Of a stretch of 64,000 bases of DNA, positions 38,472 through 46,963 are shown in pieces. Below the pieces are notes generated by a model. It saw only the letters and a list, made by a program, of their open reading frames with translations. It was not told the DNA's origin and made no database searches. Positions within the stretch are counted from its first letter, which is position 1. Every line of letters begins with the position of its first letter. Source of the stretch: Ignavibacteria bacterium (GTDB lineage Bacteria > Bacteroidota > Ignavibacteria > Tepidaquicellales > Tepidaquicellaceae); NCBI GenBank assembly GCA_016704345.1, contig JADJAH010000006.1:248001-312000 (forward strand). The letters are read 5' to 3'. The position numbers were made by a program, and so were the translations under genes.

Positions 38472-39527
38472 ATGAAAGGAATTCTTAGCGCACTGATTTT
38501 ATTCTTTGTTCTGCTTCTTCAGGCGAATTATTCTGAGTCACAAATTCTATACAATGAGAATTTCAACTACACTGCAGGCGACTCGCTCGGAGCTCATGGC
38601 TGGGTATCCTTCAGTGGTGGTTCAACAAATGTTTTATCCGTAACAACTCCAGGCCTTACTTACACAGGCTATCCCGGCTCCGGAATCGGTAATGCGGTTA
38701 CAGTAAATGCACCAGGACAAGATGCATACACTTCTTTGTCTGCCATTGACAGCTCCAACTCATTCTATGCCGCCGCGATGATAAATGTAACATCTGCTCA
38801 GGCAGGGGGATTACTTATGGCCTTCCTTCCGTCAACATCAACAACCTTTTACTCGGGAAGGCTACATGCCAGACTCAGCGGAGGAAATCTCGGCTTCGGA
38901 ATTACAAAGGGTGCAGCTACTGATACTACAACAGCAGGAATTTGGACTACAGCTAACTACTCACTCAATACAACTTATTTTGTAGTTCTTAAGTACACTT
39001 TTGTTGAGGGAACCGGAAATGACCAGGTCAGCCTTTTTGTGCTTTCTTTTACTATCCCAACTACTGAACCTACACCAACCGTAGGGCCGATCACTTATCC
39101 GTCCGGAGATGCATTTAACCTCGGAAGAGTAGCTTTACGACAAGGAACTTCAGCCAGGGCACCGGTTCTGAAGATCGACGGAATCAGAGTTACTAGGTCA
39201 TGGAGCTCTATCTTAACTTCAATTGTAAATCAGACAAGCACAATTCCGGACAACTTCAAACTCAGTCAAAATTATCCGAATCCCTTTAATCCATCAACTG
39301 TGATCTCATTTACTTTACCTGAAGCAGGTCTTGCAGTGTTGAAAGTTTACGATTATTTGGGAAGGGAAGTGAGTTCACTGATCAACAATTCTTTTTCCGC
39401 AGGAACTTATGAAACAAAATTTGACGGAAGCGGCTTATCATCAGGTGTTTACTTCTACAGGCTTGATGTAACAGGCTCATCGGGTAGTAATTATTCCGAT
39501 TCAAAGAAATTGATTCTAAACAAGTAA
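38472..39527 (+). CDS. T9SS-exported surface protein with GDSL-HGW type N-terminal domain, no FN3-like repeat
   Basis: 351 residues, intact. Signal peptide SALILFFVLLLQANYSESQ. The N-terminal domain (FNYTAGDSLGAHGWVSFSGG, TPGLTYTGYPGSGIGN, VGPITYPSGDAFNLGRVAL) joins directly to a T9SS type A domain (LSQNYPNPFNPSTVISF to SKKLILNK) without the FN3-like spacer of its relatives. A clear AAAGGAG lies 9 bases before the ATG. The next gene starts 24 bases after the stop, so these two may be cotranscribed, unlike the rest of the island. Confidence 0.83.
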   Translation: MKGILSALILFFVLLLQANYSESQILYNENFNYTAGDSLGAHGWVSFSGGSTNVLSVTTPGLTYTGYPGSGIGNAVTVNAPGQDAYTSLSAIDSSNSFYAAAMINVTSAQAGGLLMAFLPSTSTTFYSGRLHARLSGGNLGFGITKGAATDTTTAGIWTTANYSLNTTYFVVLKYTFVEGTGNDQVSLFVLSFTIPTTEPTPTVGPITYPSGDAFNLGRVALRQGTSARAPVLKIDGIRVTRSWSSILTSIVNQTSTIPDNFKLSQNYPNPFNPSTVISFTLPEAGLAVLKVYDYLGREVSSLINNSFSAGTYETKFDGSGLSSGVYFYRLDVTGSSGSNYSDSKKLILNK

Positions 39528-39551
39528 TCCGTTATTTAAGGAGAATATGTA

Positions 39552-40527
39552 ATGACAGGAATAATTCGAGCAAAGCAATTTGGTCAATTATTAAGTTTGA
39601 TTTCTGCAGCATTTGTCTTTCTGTTTTGCGGAAACGCAATAGGCTCAGTGCATACTGTGACTATCGGGAATCATGAGCTTACGCCATCATCTTTCACAAT
39701 GACGGTTGGTGATTCTGTAAAGTGGATGAACAATTCTTCAACTAACGTTCAGGTACAATGCGGGCCCGGATTTGCCGGGACTTATATGCCGGAAGGTTTA
39801 TCCCCGTTTTCAATTGGAGTCGCAGCTAATTCTACAGCTTTTCATAAAATCAGCACTGCCGGCTCATATTATTACAAAGTGATTGAAACTGACGGACAGC
39901 TGTATGGCGAGATAATAGTAGTGGCTCCGCTACCAGTTGAGTTGACGGACTTTGTTGCAACAACAATAAAAAATGAAGTGATCCTCGATTGGGCAACCGG
40001 CGGAGAGATCAATAACGAAAGATTCGAAATACAAAGAGTTCAAATTGACAATAAGACAGAAGGGAGTTCAAATCTTTTGTTCGAAACAGTTGGAATTCTT
40101 CAGGGCTTAGGGAACTCAAGTAACATTCACAACTACACTTACGTTGATAGAAATCTTGAGACCGGAATATATCTTTACAGATTGAAGCAATATGATTACA
40201 ACGGAAATTTTGTGTATCACTCTCTTTCAACAGAAATTGAAATTGGCATTCCGGGAAGTTTCGTGTTTCACAAAATTATCCAAACCCATTCAATCCAGAA
40301 ACATCCATAGGTGTGGATATTCCTGAGTCAGGTTTTTGAAGGCTTCTTTGTTTGATATTTCCGGAAAAGAAATTTCAATAGTTTTTAGCAACTCTGTTGA
40401 TGCGGGGTATAAAGTCTTAAGAGTTTCGGGAAGCAATCTTAACAGCGGCTTTTATTTCTGCCGATTCGAATTTCAGAAGAACTCAGGTGTCGAATTTGCT
40501 ACAAAGAAAATCATGCTTCTGAAATAA
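39552..40527 (+). CDS. Cupredoxin-like T9SS protein, two frameshifts
   Basis: About 325 residues after adding one A in the run at 40272-40275 and one T in the run at 40333-40337. A hydrophobic export signal (LLSLISAAFVFLFCGNA) is followed by a domain of about 95 residues with cupredoxin character (HTVTIGNHELTPSSFTMTVG, SVKWMNNSS, AGSYYYKVIETDGQLYGEI). The usual Cys and Met copper ligands are not apparent, so copper binding is doubtful. An FN3-like repeat (VILDWATGGEINNERFEIQR) and a T9SS domain (NYPNPFNPETSI, ending KKIMLLK) follow. It has a good AAGGAG eight bases before the ATG and is the last gene of the island. Confidence 0.75.
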
Positions 40528-40550
40528 AACTTTCTTCTTTACTAAAGTAA

Positions 40551-40579
40551 AAAAAGCCGCAAACATCGCGGCTTTTTTT
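40551..40579. terminator. Bidirectional Rho-independent terminator
   Basis: AAAAAGCCGC (40551-40560) pairs perfectly with GCGGCTTTTT (40568-40577) around a 7-base loop. With A- and T-runs on the two sides it can serve both the surface-protein island and the minus-strand tRNA-Ser. Confidence 0.9.
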
Positions 40580-40584
40580 ATGAG

Positions 40585-40673
40585 CGGAAGGGGAGAGATT
40601 CGAACTCTCGGTAGAGTTTGACCCCTACGACGGTTTAGCAAACCGTTGGTTTCAGCCACTCACCCACCCCTCC
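40585..40673 (-). tRNA. tRNA-Ser (GCU anticodon)
   Basis: An 89-base class II tRNA with a long variable arm. Acceptor stem GGAGGGG/CCCTTCC (one G-U pair). The anticodon GCT sits in GGTTTGCTAAACC, and the T-arm is GAGAGTTCGAATCTCTC. Discriminator base G. CCA is not encoded. Confidence 0.95.
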
Positions 40674-40782
40674 GTAACTGAAATTTAACAATGCAAAATT
40701 AGTTAATTGTCCTCTATCATTCAACTGTAAAGATTTCATTGCTCACTTATTTTTACTAAAAAGTAAAATAAATCTGTCTTGC

Positions 40783-42155
40783 TTACTTGATAGATATTAT
40801 ATCGTTGTAGAGCACAAAGATCATGAATGCAATCAGTAGTGCAAAGCCTACATTCTGCAGGACTATCTGAACCTTATATGGAACAGGCTTTCTTACAATA
40901 GCTTCATATATCAAAAGCACGAAGTGACCTCCATCCAATGCAGGGAAGGGGAGGATATTAATTACAGCAAGTGAAATGGAAAGCAGTGCAAGAAATCCAA
41001 GGAAAGTATAGATGCCCCCTTCAGCCGATTGTGCAGATGCCTGGGCAATTTTTACAGGACCGCCTATTGCCTTCTTGAAAGGAACATCACCCGCTATGAT
41101 CTTTCCAATTGTCTTAAAGAACAATTCAATTCCGAAATGATACATGTCATATCCGGCTTTTGGAATCGCGCTTAAAACATTATATTTTATCTCGTTAACA
41201 GGACCTACATATTTTGCAGAAAGCATTACTCCAATTGTCGAATCCTCGGCTGAGGGTGTTACAGAACAATTCATTTGCTCGCTTCCTCTCTTCCATGCCA
41301 ACTCGCTGGGCCTACCTGCATTCTCGCGAATAAGATCAGTTAGCTGTTGCGGATTAGAGATAGATTGTCCCGCAAAGACTGTTATCACATCTCCGCTTTT
41401 CAGTCCGCATGTTTCTGCAGGCTTGCCGCCAACAATTCCACTGATTTCAGGAAGTGTGTTGTCGGGCAGCACTCCAAAATTTCTTTCTGTCAAGTCACCG
41501 ACTTTATCTTTGGGAATTGCTATTACTTGCTTTGTACCATTTCTTTCTATGCCAAAGGTGAGACCCTCTCCAAGATTCTCAAAATATATCTGGGCCTGAA
41601 TGTCTTCCCAATTTTGTACGGGGCATCATTGATTGACAAGATTCTGTCGCCTGGCTTAAGATCACTCACCGCTGCAGGAGTATTCTTTGCAATATATCCA
41701 ATGCTTGTTGTAGCAGTTAATGTCTTTCCCTTAGCGAGCGTAATAAAATAGAAGATCAAAAATGCCAACAGGAAATTCATAATAACTCCGGCTGTTATGA
41801 CAATCATTCTTTGCCAAACCGGCTTTGCCCTGTATTCGTAAGGCATTGGTTCTTTTTCTACAAAATCCTTGTCCATACTCTCATCTATCATTCCTGAAAC
41901 CTTCACAAATCCTCCAATTGGAAAGGCGCATATCCTGTAATCTGTGTTATCTCCCAGTTCTACTTCTTCACTTAATTTACCGAAGGTAAATCCGTTTACT
42001 TTATTGTATCCGAAAAGACGGTTACCAATGCCTAGAGCAAAAACTTCTGCTCTCATTCCGGTTAAGCGCGCAGCAATAAAGTGCCCGAATTCATGAATAA
42101 ATACAAGGATTCCGATAACTATGAGAAAGTAGAAAATTGTGGTTAGTAATTCCAT
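40783..42155 (-). CDS. rseP: Site-2 intramembrane metalloprotease RseP, frameshifted
   Basis: Membrane zinc protease that cleaves anti-sigma factors within the membrane. The zinc motif HEFGH lies in the first helix, the LDG motif in NILPFPALDGGHFV, and two PDZ domains lie between them (GYIAKNTPAAVSDLKPGDRI, SGIVGGKPAETCGLKSGDVI). The frame breaks near 41620-41623. One extra C in the coding-strand C-run (plus-strand G-run) restores NDAPVQNWEDIQAQIYFENL and gives 457 residues, the family's normal size. It lies downstream of dxr, a common pairing, and a few kb from an ECF sigma/anti-sigma pair that could be its target. Confidence 0.92.
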
Positions 42156-42211
42156 ATCAGTTTATTACGTTGAAAATTTTGAAATGTTAAATATTTTTTA
42201 ATTCAATGAAA

Positions 42212-43387
42212 TCAATTTAAAACAAAACTCTTTAGAACGTCTTCATTGATCCTTCTGTCAAGCTCAATTATCTGCTCTGCAGATTCAATCTCTTCCGGTA
42301 CGTGTTTTTCAAGTTGAATTTCTATGATCTTTGGTATATCCATGAATCCTATTCTGCCTTCAAGGAACAGATTTACAGCAGCCTCATTCGAAGAATTCAT
42401 TACTGAGGGATAACTCTTTGCACTTTCCATTGCTTCGTAAGCTATACTGAGACACTTGAATTTCTCGAGATCAGGTTGACTGAATTCTAGTGTACTCATC
42501 TCCCTGAAATTAATTCGTGGAAAATCAGATACAACTCTACCAGGATAAGTCAGTGCAAATTGAATCGGGATCCTCATATCTGGTATGCCGAGTTGTGCTT
42601 TTACTGAACCGTCATTGAACTCTACAAAAGAATGAACAATTGATTGTGGATGTATTATCACTTCAATTTGATTGGGACTCAGATCATAGAGCCATTTTGC
42701 CTCAATTACTTCAAGCCCTTTATTCATCATAGTTGCCGAGTCAATAGTAATTTTTCTTCCCATCTTCCAGTTTGGATGTGACAAAGCCATTTCTACAGTA
42801 GTAGATCTGACTTCATCTATACTTGAATTTAGAAATGGTCCCCCCGAAGCAGTCAGGACAACCTTGTGAATATTATTCTGTTCTTCTCCAAGAATGCATT
42901 GAAGTATTGCTGAGTGTTCGCTGTCTATTGGATAAACTCTTGAGCCTGTTACTGAAACAATCTTATTAACCAAATGTCCCGCCGATACCAATGTCTCTTT
43001 ATTTGCCAGGGCAACATTGTTGCCGGAAGAAAGCGCAGCGAGTGTTGGTTCCAAGCCGGAAAATCCGGTAAGTGAACTGACAGCCAGATCATACGCACCG
43101 TCCGACGCCAATTTTACCAGTTCATTTTTTCCTAATAGAACTTCAAGCCCTTCAAAAAAATATTCTGATCGGAACTCGTCAAATGCGATTTTGTCTTCAA
43201 TCACTACTGCTTCAGGAGAATATTTCCGGATCTGTTCAGCAAGTTTATGAATATTCTTGCCTGCTGACAAATATTTTACAGATAATTCCTTTCCATTCAG
43301 TACAAGATTATCAATTACGGAAAGAGTATTGCTCCCGATTGAACCGGTAGATCCCAGAATGCAGATTTTCGTTTCGTTTCTTCTCAA
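42212..43387 (-). CDS. dxr: 1-deoxy-D-xylulose 5-phosphate reductoisomerase
   Basis: Second enzyme of the MEP isoprenoid pathway: NADPH-dependent conversion of DXP to MEP. 391 residues. NADPH-binding ILGSTGSIGSNTL at the N-terminus, metal/substrate motifs YPIDSEHSAILQCI and LTASGGPF, KMGRKITIDSATMMNKGLE, and C-terminal NSSNEAAVNLFLEGRIGF are all present. It forms a unit with rseP (56-base gap). A terminator separates it from the preceding tlpA/sigma genes. dxs lies about 5 kb away on the other strand. Confidence 0.96.
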   Translation of the reverse strand: MRRNETKICILGSTGSIGSNTLSVIDNLVLNGKELSVKYLSAGKNIHKLAEQIRKYSPEAVVIEDKIAFDEFRSEYFFEGLEVLLGKNELVKLASDGAYDLAVSSLTGFSGLEPTLAALSSGNNVALANKETLVSAGHLVNKIVSVTGSRVYPIDSEHSAILQCILGEEQNNIHKVVLTASGGPFLNSSIDEVRSTTVEMALSHPNWKMGRKITIDSATMMNKGLEVIEAKWLYDLSPNQIEVIIHPQSIVHSFVEFNDGSVKAQLGIPDMRIPIQFALTYPGRVVSDFPRINFREMSTLEFSQPDLEKFKCLSIAYEAMESAKSYPSVMNSSNEAAVNLFLEGRIGFMDIPKIIEIQLEKHVPEEIESAEQIIELDRRINEDVLKSFVLN

Positions 43388-43404
43388 TTAACTCTGATAA
43401 TAAA

Positions 43405-43439
43405 AAACTCAAGAATTAAGTTAAATAATTCTTGAGTTT
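43405..43439 (-). terminator. Terminator after the sigma/anti-sigma/TlpA genes
   Basis: AAACTCAAGAATTA (43405-43418) pairs perfectly over 14 bp with TAATTCTTGAGTTT (43426-43439) around a 7-base loop. On the minus strand the hairpin is followed by TTTATTA. Confidence 0.85.
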
Positions 43440-43460
43440 AAAGACAAAATGCAGGCTAAA

Positions 43461-44105
43461 TCAGTTCAAGTACTTGTTAATGCTTTTCAAGAAATCGTCT
43501 TTCTTTCTTCCACCTACTATTACTTCAGCAATATTACCGGTCTTGTCAATTATAAATGATGTCGGTACGGCATCAATTGTTGCACCGTTCGATTCGCCAA
43601 ATGCATCCACAACTTCCTGATTACCGTCAAGTATGGTATAGGAAACCGGATTTGTTTTCAGGAAATCTTCTACTTTCTTAGACCCTGGCTGTTGAAAAAC
43701 GTTTATACCGATCATTTGAAATTTATCTGCAGGCAGTTCTTCAGAGATCTTGGAAAGATCCGGCATTTCCTTTATGCATGGACCGCACCATGTTGCCCAC
43801 ATATTTACGAAGACAACTTTCCCCTTAAGATCATTTATTGAAACCTGTTTTCCGTTCTCAGTCCATACCAGGTTTGGTGAACCCTTCTTGCCTGCGGCCT
43901 TTTCAACCTTTTCAACCTTGTAAAGCTTTGTATCATTATTAATGTTATTGGAAGCTGTCTTTGTATCAGTTGACTGAGTCTTTGTTATGGCTTCCTTTTT
44001 CTCATTTAACTTATCTGTTGATGTTTGCTTTACTGTATCCTTATTGCAACCAACAATAATTACAGTTGACATCAATAGAAGGATGAGTACCTTCAGATTT
44101 TTCAT
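43461..44105 (-). CDS. TlpA/ResA-like thioredoxin lipoprotein
   Basis: 214 residues. Signal peptide with lipobox IIVGC (Cys near residue 20), a low-complexity Thr/Lys/Asp linker, then a thioredoxin-fold domain with redox-active CxxC in VNMWATWCGPCIKEMP and the cis-Pro region in DAVPTSFIIDKTG. It acts outside the cytoplasmic membrane, probably as a thiol-disulfide reductant, for instance in cytochrome maturation or oxidative-stress repair. It follows the anti-sigma gene by 10 bases and is probably the last gene of that operon, which suggests it may belong to the sigma factor's regulon. Confidence 0.88.
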   Translation of the reverse strand: MKNLKVLILLLMSTVIIVGCNKDTVKQTSTDKLNEKKEAITKTQSTDTKTASNNINNDTKLYKVEKVEKAAGKKGSPNLVWTENGKQVSINDLKGKVVFVNMWATWCGPCIKEMPDLSKISEELPADKFQMIGINVFQQPGSKKVEDFLKTNPVSYTILDGNQEVVDAFGESNGATIDAVPTSFIIDKTGNIAEVIVGGRKKDDFLKSINKYLN

Positions 44106-44115
44106 TCTTATTTAT

Positions 44116-45049
44116 TTATTTAGCTTTATAGTTTGTTAGCAGATCTGCAATTGCTTTTGACTCCATTTTTGCAACAGAAGAACAAATCACGCCATTCTTA
44201 TACCAGATTACAGCAACCGCATTTTCATCTTTCAGACAAGCAAACCAATTTATTCCTTTTGAAACATTTTCCATAAAATCGGGACAAAGTACAATCTTCG
44301 AACCTTCTTTCATAACGTGATCCTTGTTTCCCTGAAGTGTATAAATGAAAATATTGTCCTTCTTGTGAATAATATGAGCAAGCTTTTCTCCGTTTATCTC
44401 ATTACATGTGCCACCTACTAACTCGGCATCTTTCACGTCCGGTACGAAGACTTCAAAATCTAGATACTTGTTCATTGAATCAGCAAGTATTTTTGCGTCA
44501 TTGCTCTTAATTTGCAAAGGTATTTCTCCGGAAATTACTTTATCAAAAAACATTTCTTGATACAGCTACAAGAATATTTGATGCTAGCGCAGGACTCTTT
44601 TTAATAAAAAAATTGATTGCGAACGCCGAGATAATCAGCAGAACAAATACAGCGGTTCCCAGCATGAAGTATCTTTTCAGATTACTCTTCGGATCGTCAT
44701 AATTATGTTTTTTAGGATTAAGAGAAACTGAAGTTTGGTTTACAGTTCTTTCATGCTTTGCAGAAGCCAATTTCATATAATTGGCAATATCATTTTCGAC
44801 ATTCTGCCGGAGGTATTGAGGTGCCCCTGAATTATTTTTTGAACTGCGAAGTCTTTGTTTCGTTAACTTCTCGAAAAGGTACCTGTTATGAAGGTCCGGG
44901 TCTTTCTTAATTCCGGCCTCAATTTCTTGTATCTCTTTCGAATCTCGAAGTTCGTTATCAATGTATGCTGTAAGCAATTCATATTTCTGAACTTCAGGGG
45001 TGTTACTTCTTAAATTGTCACGAGGGTTACTTGTATTTGTATCAGACAT
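44116..45049 (-). CDS. Membrane anti-sigma factor, frameshifted
   Basis: Two overlapping frames (44543-45049 and 44116-44553) merge into one protein of about 310 residues if one T is removed from the coding-strand T-run (plus-strand A-run 44545-44550), giving NILVAVSRNVFDKVISGEIP. The N-terminal 110 residues are cytoplasmic and anti-sigma-like (YELLTAYIDNELRDSKE, RLRSSKNN). One helix follows (YFMLGTAVFVLLIISAFAI), then an extracytoplasmic domain with LVGGTCNEINGEKLAHIIH. It lies directly downstream of an ECF sigma gene. The Zn-finger HxxxCxxC is absent. The two frames could be separate proteins, but domain continuity favours one. Confidence 0.75.
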
Positions 45050-45090
45050 CAGAAAAGTGGGTAAATTTTTTACTATATCAGTTAGTTTGA

Positions 45091-45780
45091 TTACTTGATT
45101 AAGTTGTTCTCCACATCATAACCTTTCTCTTTTGCGTAGTCATAAAGCTTTTGCTGAAGCATCTTTCTGCCTCTGTGCAACCTGCTCCTGACAGTTCCGA
45201 TCGGACACTGAATGAACTCAGCAATTTCTTCGTAACTTAAACCTTCAAGATCACAGAGAATTACTACAGTTTTGAAATCATCCTGCAAGGAATTTAAAGC
45301 TTTTGTAACATCATCATCAAGGAGATTTGAAAATACTTTTTCTTGAAGATCAGTGCTGTCAAGCTTTTCGGATCTGATTGTGTCGAAGTAATTTTCAATT
45401 TCATCATAATCAACTTTTCCTGGCTCTCTTTGATTCTTCCTGTACTTGTTTATGAACAAATTCTTCATGACCCGGAACAACCATGCTTTACAATTGGTTC
45501 CTTTTTCAAACTTATCAAAAAATCTAAAAGCTCTAAGGAATGTTTCCTGTACAAGGTCATCTGCATCTAGCTGATTACCAGTTATTTTCAGTGCGTACCC
45601 ATGGAGAATATTCATATGAGGCATAGCTTCTTCATCGAAATCAATTTTTCGTTGAAGAAGCTTTTCTTCGGAAAGGCTTTCTACATCGTCAGATATCTCG
45701 TCCCTGTATTCTTCAGGTATATCCTGAAGATCGTCCTTCAGTTCAACACTTTCAGGCGATTTTGTCGGATCTGATGTCAA
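45091..45780 (-). CDS. ECF-type RNA polymerase sigma factor (RpoE-like)
   Basis: 229 residues. Region 2 has ADDLVQETFLRAFRFFDKF and NCKAWLFRVMKNLFINKYRK. Region 4 has the helix-turn-helix LSYEEIAEFIQCPIGTVRS and RLHRGRKMLQQKL. An acidic N-terminal extension of about 50 residues (DLQDIPEEYRDEISDD) precedes region 2. The start is the TTG at 45780. The next in-frame ATG lies inside region 2. It is upstream of the membrane anti-sigma gene, the usual arrangement for an envelope-stress ECF system. Confidence 0.92.
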   Translation of the reverse strand: MTSDPTKSPESVELKDDLQDIPEEYRDEISDDVESLSEEKLLQRKIDFDEEAMPHMNILHGYALKITGNQLDADDLVQETFLRAFRFFDKFEKGTNCKAWLFRVMKNLFINKYRKNQREPGKVDYDEIENYFDTIRSEKLDSTDLQEKVFSNLLDDDVTKALNSLQDDFKTVVILCDLEGLSYEEIAEFIQCPIGTVRSRLHRGRKMLQQKLYDYAKEKGYDVENNLIK

Positions 45781-45929
45781 TTTATACTAATTAGTCTGAA
45801 TTATTGAAAATGAAACTACTGATTAAATGAATCTAATTCAAGGAAAGAAAAGGATTCATCATTCAACTATCAAGCGGAGATCGGTAATTCGGTAAGAAGG
45901 TATCTATAAGGAATTTGATTTGATGAGTG

Positions 45930-46003
45930 GGCGAATAACGGGGCTCGAACCCGTGACATTCAGAGCCACAATCTGACGCTCTACCTACTGAGCTATATCC
46001 GCC
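45930..46003 (-). tRNA. tRNA-His (GUG anticodon)
   Basis: Acceptor GCGGATA/TATTCGC, anticodon GTG in CAGATTGTGGCTCTG, T-arm ACGGGTTCGAGCCCCGT. The extra 5' G at 46003 pairs with discriminator C at 45930, the G-1 identity element of tRNA-His, here encoded in the gene. CCA is not encoded. Confidence 0.95.
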
Positions 46004-46091
46004 ATTTCTCTCTTAGAATGATTCTGCGGTTCTTGGTAAAAAATTAGCCGCATCAAATTTTTGCATGCCCCATTTAACCGGGTTTAATCTG

Positions 46092-46163
<72 letters not shown>

Positions 46164-46242
46164 ATATTTGCAAATATAAGGCTATTTCAATTTTTTAGCA
46201 ATGTGAATTATCATAAAAGTAGCAGATTAATTCAATTTCTAC

Positions 46243-46914
46243 TTAGCTAACCAGTTTATGCAGCTTCCACCAAGGAGTTCGCGGGCTTGCATGATGTTCA
46301 CGGTGATAACCAAAAAAATAACATGTTATCAATGCTTTCAAATGGTTCTTGCTTTGTGACCTTGCGAAATGCGGAGCTGTAAGTCCTTCATCCGGTCTAC
46401 GGTGAGGCAAATAAGTGCCAAAGTAAAAGAGTTGAAGCGAACTGATCAAAGAAGGTATAAGCCAGAATGAAATCACATTTGGTTCGCTGAAAAAGAATGC
46501 CAGCAAATTGAAGATCACAGCCATTGTCACTAACTGGAATAAACCGGAATAACCTTTGAGGAATCTTCCAAACCAAACGAAAAAATTTTGAGAACCTTGG
46601 CTGAAGTCAGGATCAGTAGAGCCTGTCGGATCAGAATGATGCATGAAGTGTTTCATTTTCAGATCTCTGAATTTAAATCCAGCAAACAAAAAACATGCAA
46701 CACTGCCAATCAAATTGTTTAACTTCCTATTTTTTGAAACTGTACCATGCATAGAATCATGAGCAGTAATGAAGAGTCCTGTATACAGAAATGTCATTAA
46801 TGCTATTCTCAGGTAAAAATAAGGGCTGAGCAAATCAACTTCTGCAAACTTCAATGAGTTGAATAATACTATTGCCCAAAGTGTCATGATTACTGACGAA
46901 ATGAGTATTCCCAC
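46243..46914 (-). CDS. crtW: Beta-carotene ketolase (CrtW-type membrane desaturase family)
   Basis: Integral-membrane di-iron oxygenase that adds 4-keto groups to carotenoids. 223 residues with about four helices. The three His clusters are ITAHDSMHGTV, MKHFMHHSDPTGSTDPDF and GYHREHHASPRTPWWKLH. FYFGTYLPHRRP is also typical of CrtW. The start appears to be a GTG at 46914. The frame is open for only about 15 codons further upstream and has no ATG there. No other crt gene is visible nearby, but dxs and dxr within 5 kb supply precursors. It is divergent from xseA with a 49-base gap. Confidence 0.87.
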   Translation of the reverse strand: MGILISSVIMTLWAIVLFNSLKFAEVDLLSPYFYLRIALMTFLYTGLFITAHDSMHGTVSKNRKLNNLIGSVACFLFAGFKFRDLKMKHFMHHSDPTGSTDPDFSQGSQNFFVWFGRFLKGYSGLFQLVTMAVIFNLLAFFFSEPNVISFWLIPSLISSLQLFYFGTYLPHRRPDEGLTAPHFARSQSKNHLKALITCYFFGYHREHHASPRTPWWKLHKLVS

Positions 46915-46963
46915 AAATATTAAAATTGACTTTTTTAAAATACAATTTTTCCACTAATTAACA

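Noticed and set aside
41144..41599. 151-residue plus-strand frame
   Set aside because: Antisense shadow of rseP.
44116..44553. Separate 145-residue gene after the anti-sigma gene
   Set aside because: It joins the upstream frame seamlessly through a T-run and reads as the extracytoplasmic domain of the same anti-sigma factor. Not fully certain.
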